A DNA stretch of 64,000 nucleotides from Acidobacteriaceae bacterium (GTDB lineage Bacteria > Acidobacteriota > Terriglobia > Terriglobales > Acidobacteriaceae), in contig JASHPJ010000071.1 of the NCBI GenBank assembly GCA_030038195.1, positions 1-64,000 of the forward strand. The letters are read 5' to 3'. Position numbers and translations under genes: made by a program. The notes under the pieces are model-generated. The model saw nothing but the letters and a program-made list of their open reading frames with translations, was not told where the DNA came from and searched no databases. This document shows positions 63,433 through 64,000 of the stretch, piece after piece. Position 1 is the stretch's first letter. Each line of letters opens with the position of its first letter.

Positions 63433-64000
63433 CTATTGCACGCTCGATTCATCGAGAACGATGTCCTGTGTCGAGGTAATACTAAGGCCATATTCGGGTT
63501 TCAGATAGTAGTTGAGGAATGCGACCTCTCTGCGCCATGCTTCGAGACGATGGTCCCTCTCCGAAAACCCGTGCAGTTCATTGGGGAAGGTGAAATACAG
63601 ATAGGGCTTTTTTACCCTCTGCAGTGCCTCGACAAACTGCTGCGACTCGTAGGGAGGAACCTGCGGATCGTTCTGTCCCTGCATGATGAGTACAGGCGCC
63701 GTGATCTTCGGCACATCAGGAAGGATGTCGGCCTTGCGATAAACCTCCGGTTTCTGGTCCGGCGTGCCTCCCATCTTGGCAATCCAACGAATCGCTGAGG
63801 GCCGATTCGTCCTTCTTATATAAGAGTCTCGATCGACGACGCCATAGAGTTCAATGGCCGCATGCCAGATATCCGGCTTCTTGGTAACTTCATAGGCCAC
63901 CATCGTCCCTCCGTGGCTGCCGCCTCCGATGCCAATTCGCTCAGGATCGGCAAGGCCTTGCGCGATCAGGTATTCCGCGCCCTGGGCAACATCTTCAACC
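63433..64000 (-). CDS. S9 family (prolyl oligopeptidase-like) peptidase, C-terminal part cut by window end
   Basis: The frame enters from the right edge and ends at 63433; about 188 residues are visible. The nucleophile elbow is GIGGGSHGG (Ser in G-G-S-H-G), the acid is in GQNDPQVPPYES and the histidine in NELHGF. These are the standard catalytic triad positions of the S9 hydrolase domain. The missing N-terminal part would hold the beta-propeller. No start can be given. Confidence 0.9.
   Translation of the reverse strand, partial: VEDVAQGAEYLIAQGLADPERIGIGGGSHGGTMVAYEVTKKPDIWHAAIELYGVVDRDSYIRRTNRPSAIRWIAKMGGTPDQKPEVYRKADILPDVPKITAPVLIMQGQNDPQVPPYESQQFVEALQRVKKPYLYFTFPNELHGFSERDHRLEAWRREVAFLNYYLKPEYGLSITSTQDIVLDESSVQ

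Overview
The window looks like a chromosomal segment of an Acidobacteriota (Terriglobia/Acidobacteriaceae-like) genome. The evidence is high GC, several TPR/FG-GAP/ASPIC-UnbV (CRTAC1-type) proteins, a PoxB-type oxidase, and short intergenic repeats of a type common in that phylum. The assignment rests on gene content only, since there is no rRNA or tRNA in the window. I found no rRNA, tRNA or CRISPR array.

Layout. (1) 1-244: end of an IS630-family transposase cut by the window edge. (2) 277-11563, minus strand: an eight-gene, tightly packed operon joining a His-rich membrane protein, a YtkA/FixH-like lipoprotein, a polyferredoxin membrane protein, a secreted anchored protein, a large TPR/FG-GAP lipoprotein, two CRTAC1-like proteins and an orphan RnfD/NqrB-like membrane protein. 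It looks like an uncharacterised envelope redox module. (3) 11995-13896, plus: a hybrid-sensing histidine kinase. (4) 13963-16152, minus: pyruvate oxidase/dehydrogenase (PoxB-like) and a 7Fe-type ferredoxin. (5) 16318-16690: a MITE-like inverted-repeat element in a long intergenic gap. (6) 16990-21682, plus: a five-gene operon for a molybdopterin oxidoreductase complex (membrane subunit, Mo subunit, FeS subunit, Rieske protein, small membrane protein).

(7) 21634-48802, minus: a complete-looking extracellular contractile injection system (eCIS). From promoter to end it encodes a winged-helix protein, a beta-module protein, sheath, tube, gp26-like Zn-ribbon chaperone, a disordered protein, a Pvc16-type cap protein, an AAA+ ATPase, a small protein, tube adaptor, LysM-like protein, gpD- and gpV-like hub/spike, a DUF4157 protein with a second HExxH domain (candidate effector), PAAR-like tip, gp25, two baseplate J-like proteins, an enlarged tail protein I, a 1299-residue DUF6519/beta-helix protein, and a second DUF4157 protein. 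No classical tape-measure gene is visible. (8) 49116-53906, minus: a PspF-like sigma-54 activator followed by a 1228-residue multi-domain glycosyltransferase. A GG-N10-GC sigma-54-type promoter sits directly before the eCIS operon, so activator and injection system are probably a regulatory unit.

(9) 54948-60172, plus: an operon of an ECF-like sigma factor, a membrane protein fusing anti-sigma-like zinc fingers, TPRs and a CHAT caspase-like protease, and a twin-arginine lipoprotein, closed by a strong intrinsic terminator. (10) 60381-61793: a secreted protein with an ASPM/SPD-2/HYDIN-like Ig domain. (11) 61952-64000, minus: a dicarboxylate/amino-acid:cation symporter and the C-terminal part of an S9 (prolyl oligopeptidase family) peptidase cut by the window edge.

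The strongest candidates for an undescribed system are the sigma-54-controlled eCIS with its linked glycosyltransferase and metalloprotease-like cargo, the sigma/anti-sigma-CHAT/Tat-lipoprotein operon, and the RnfD-CRTAC1 redox operon.
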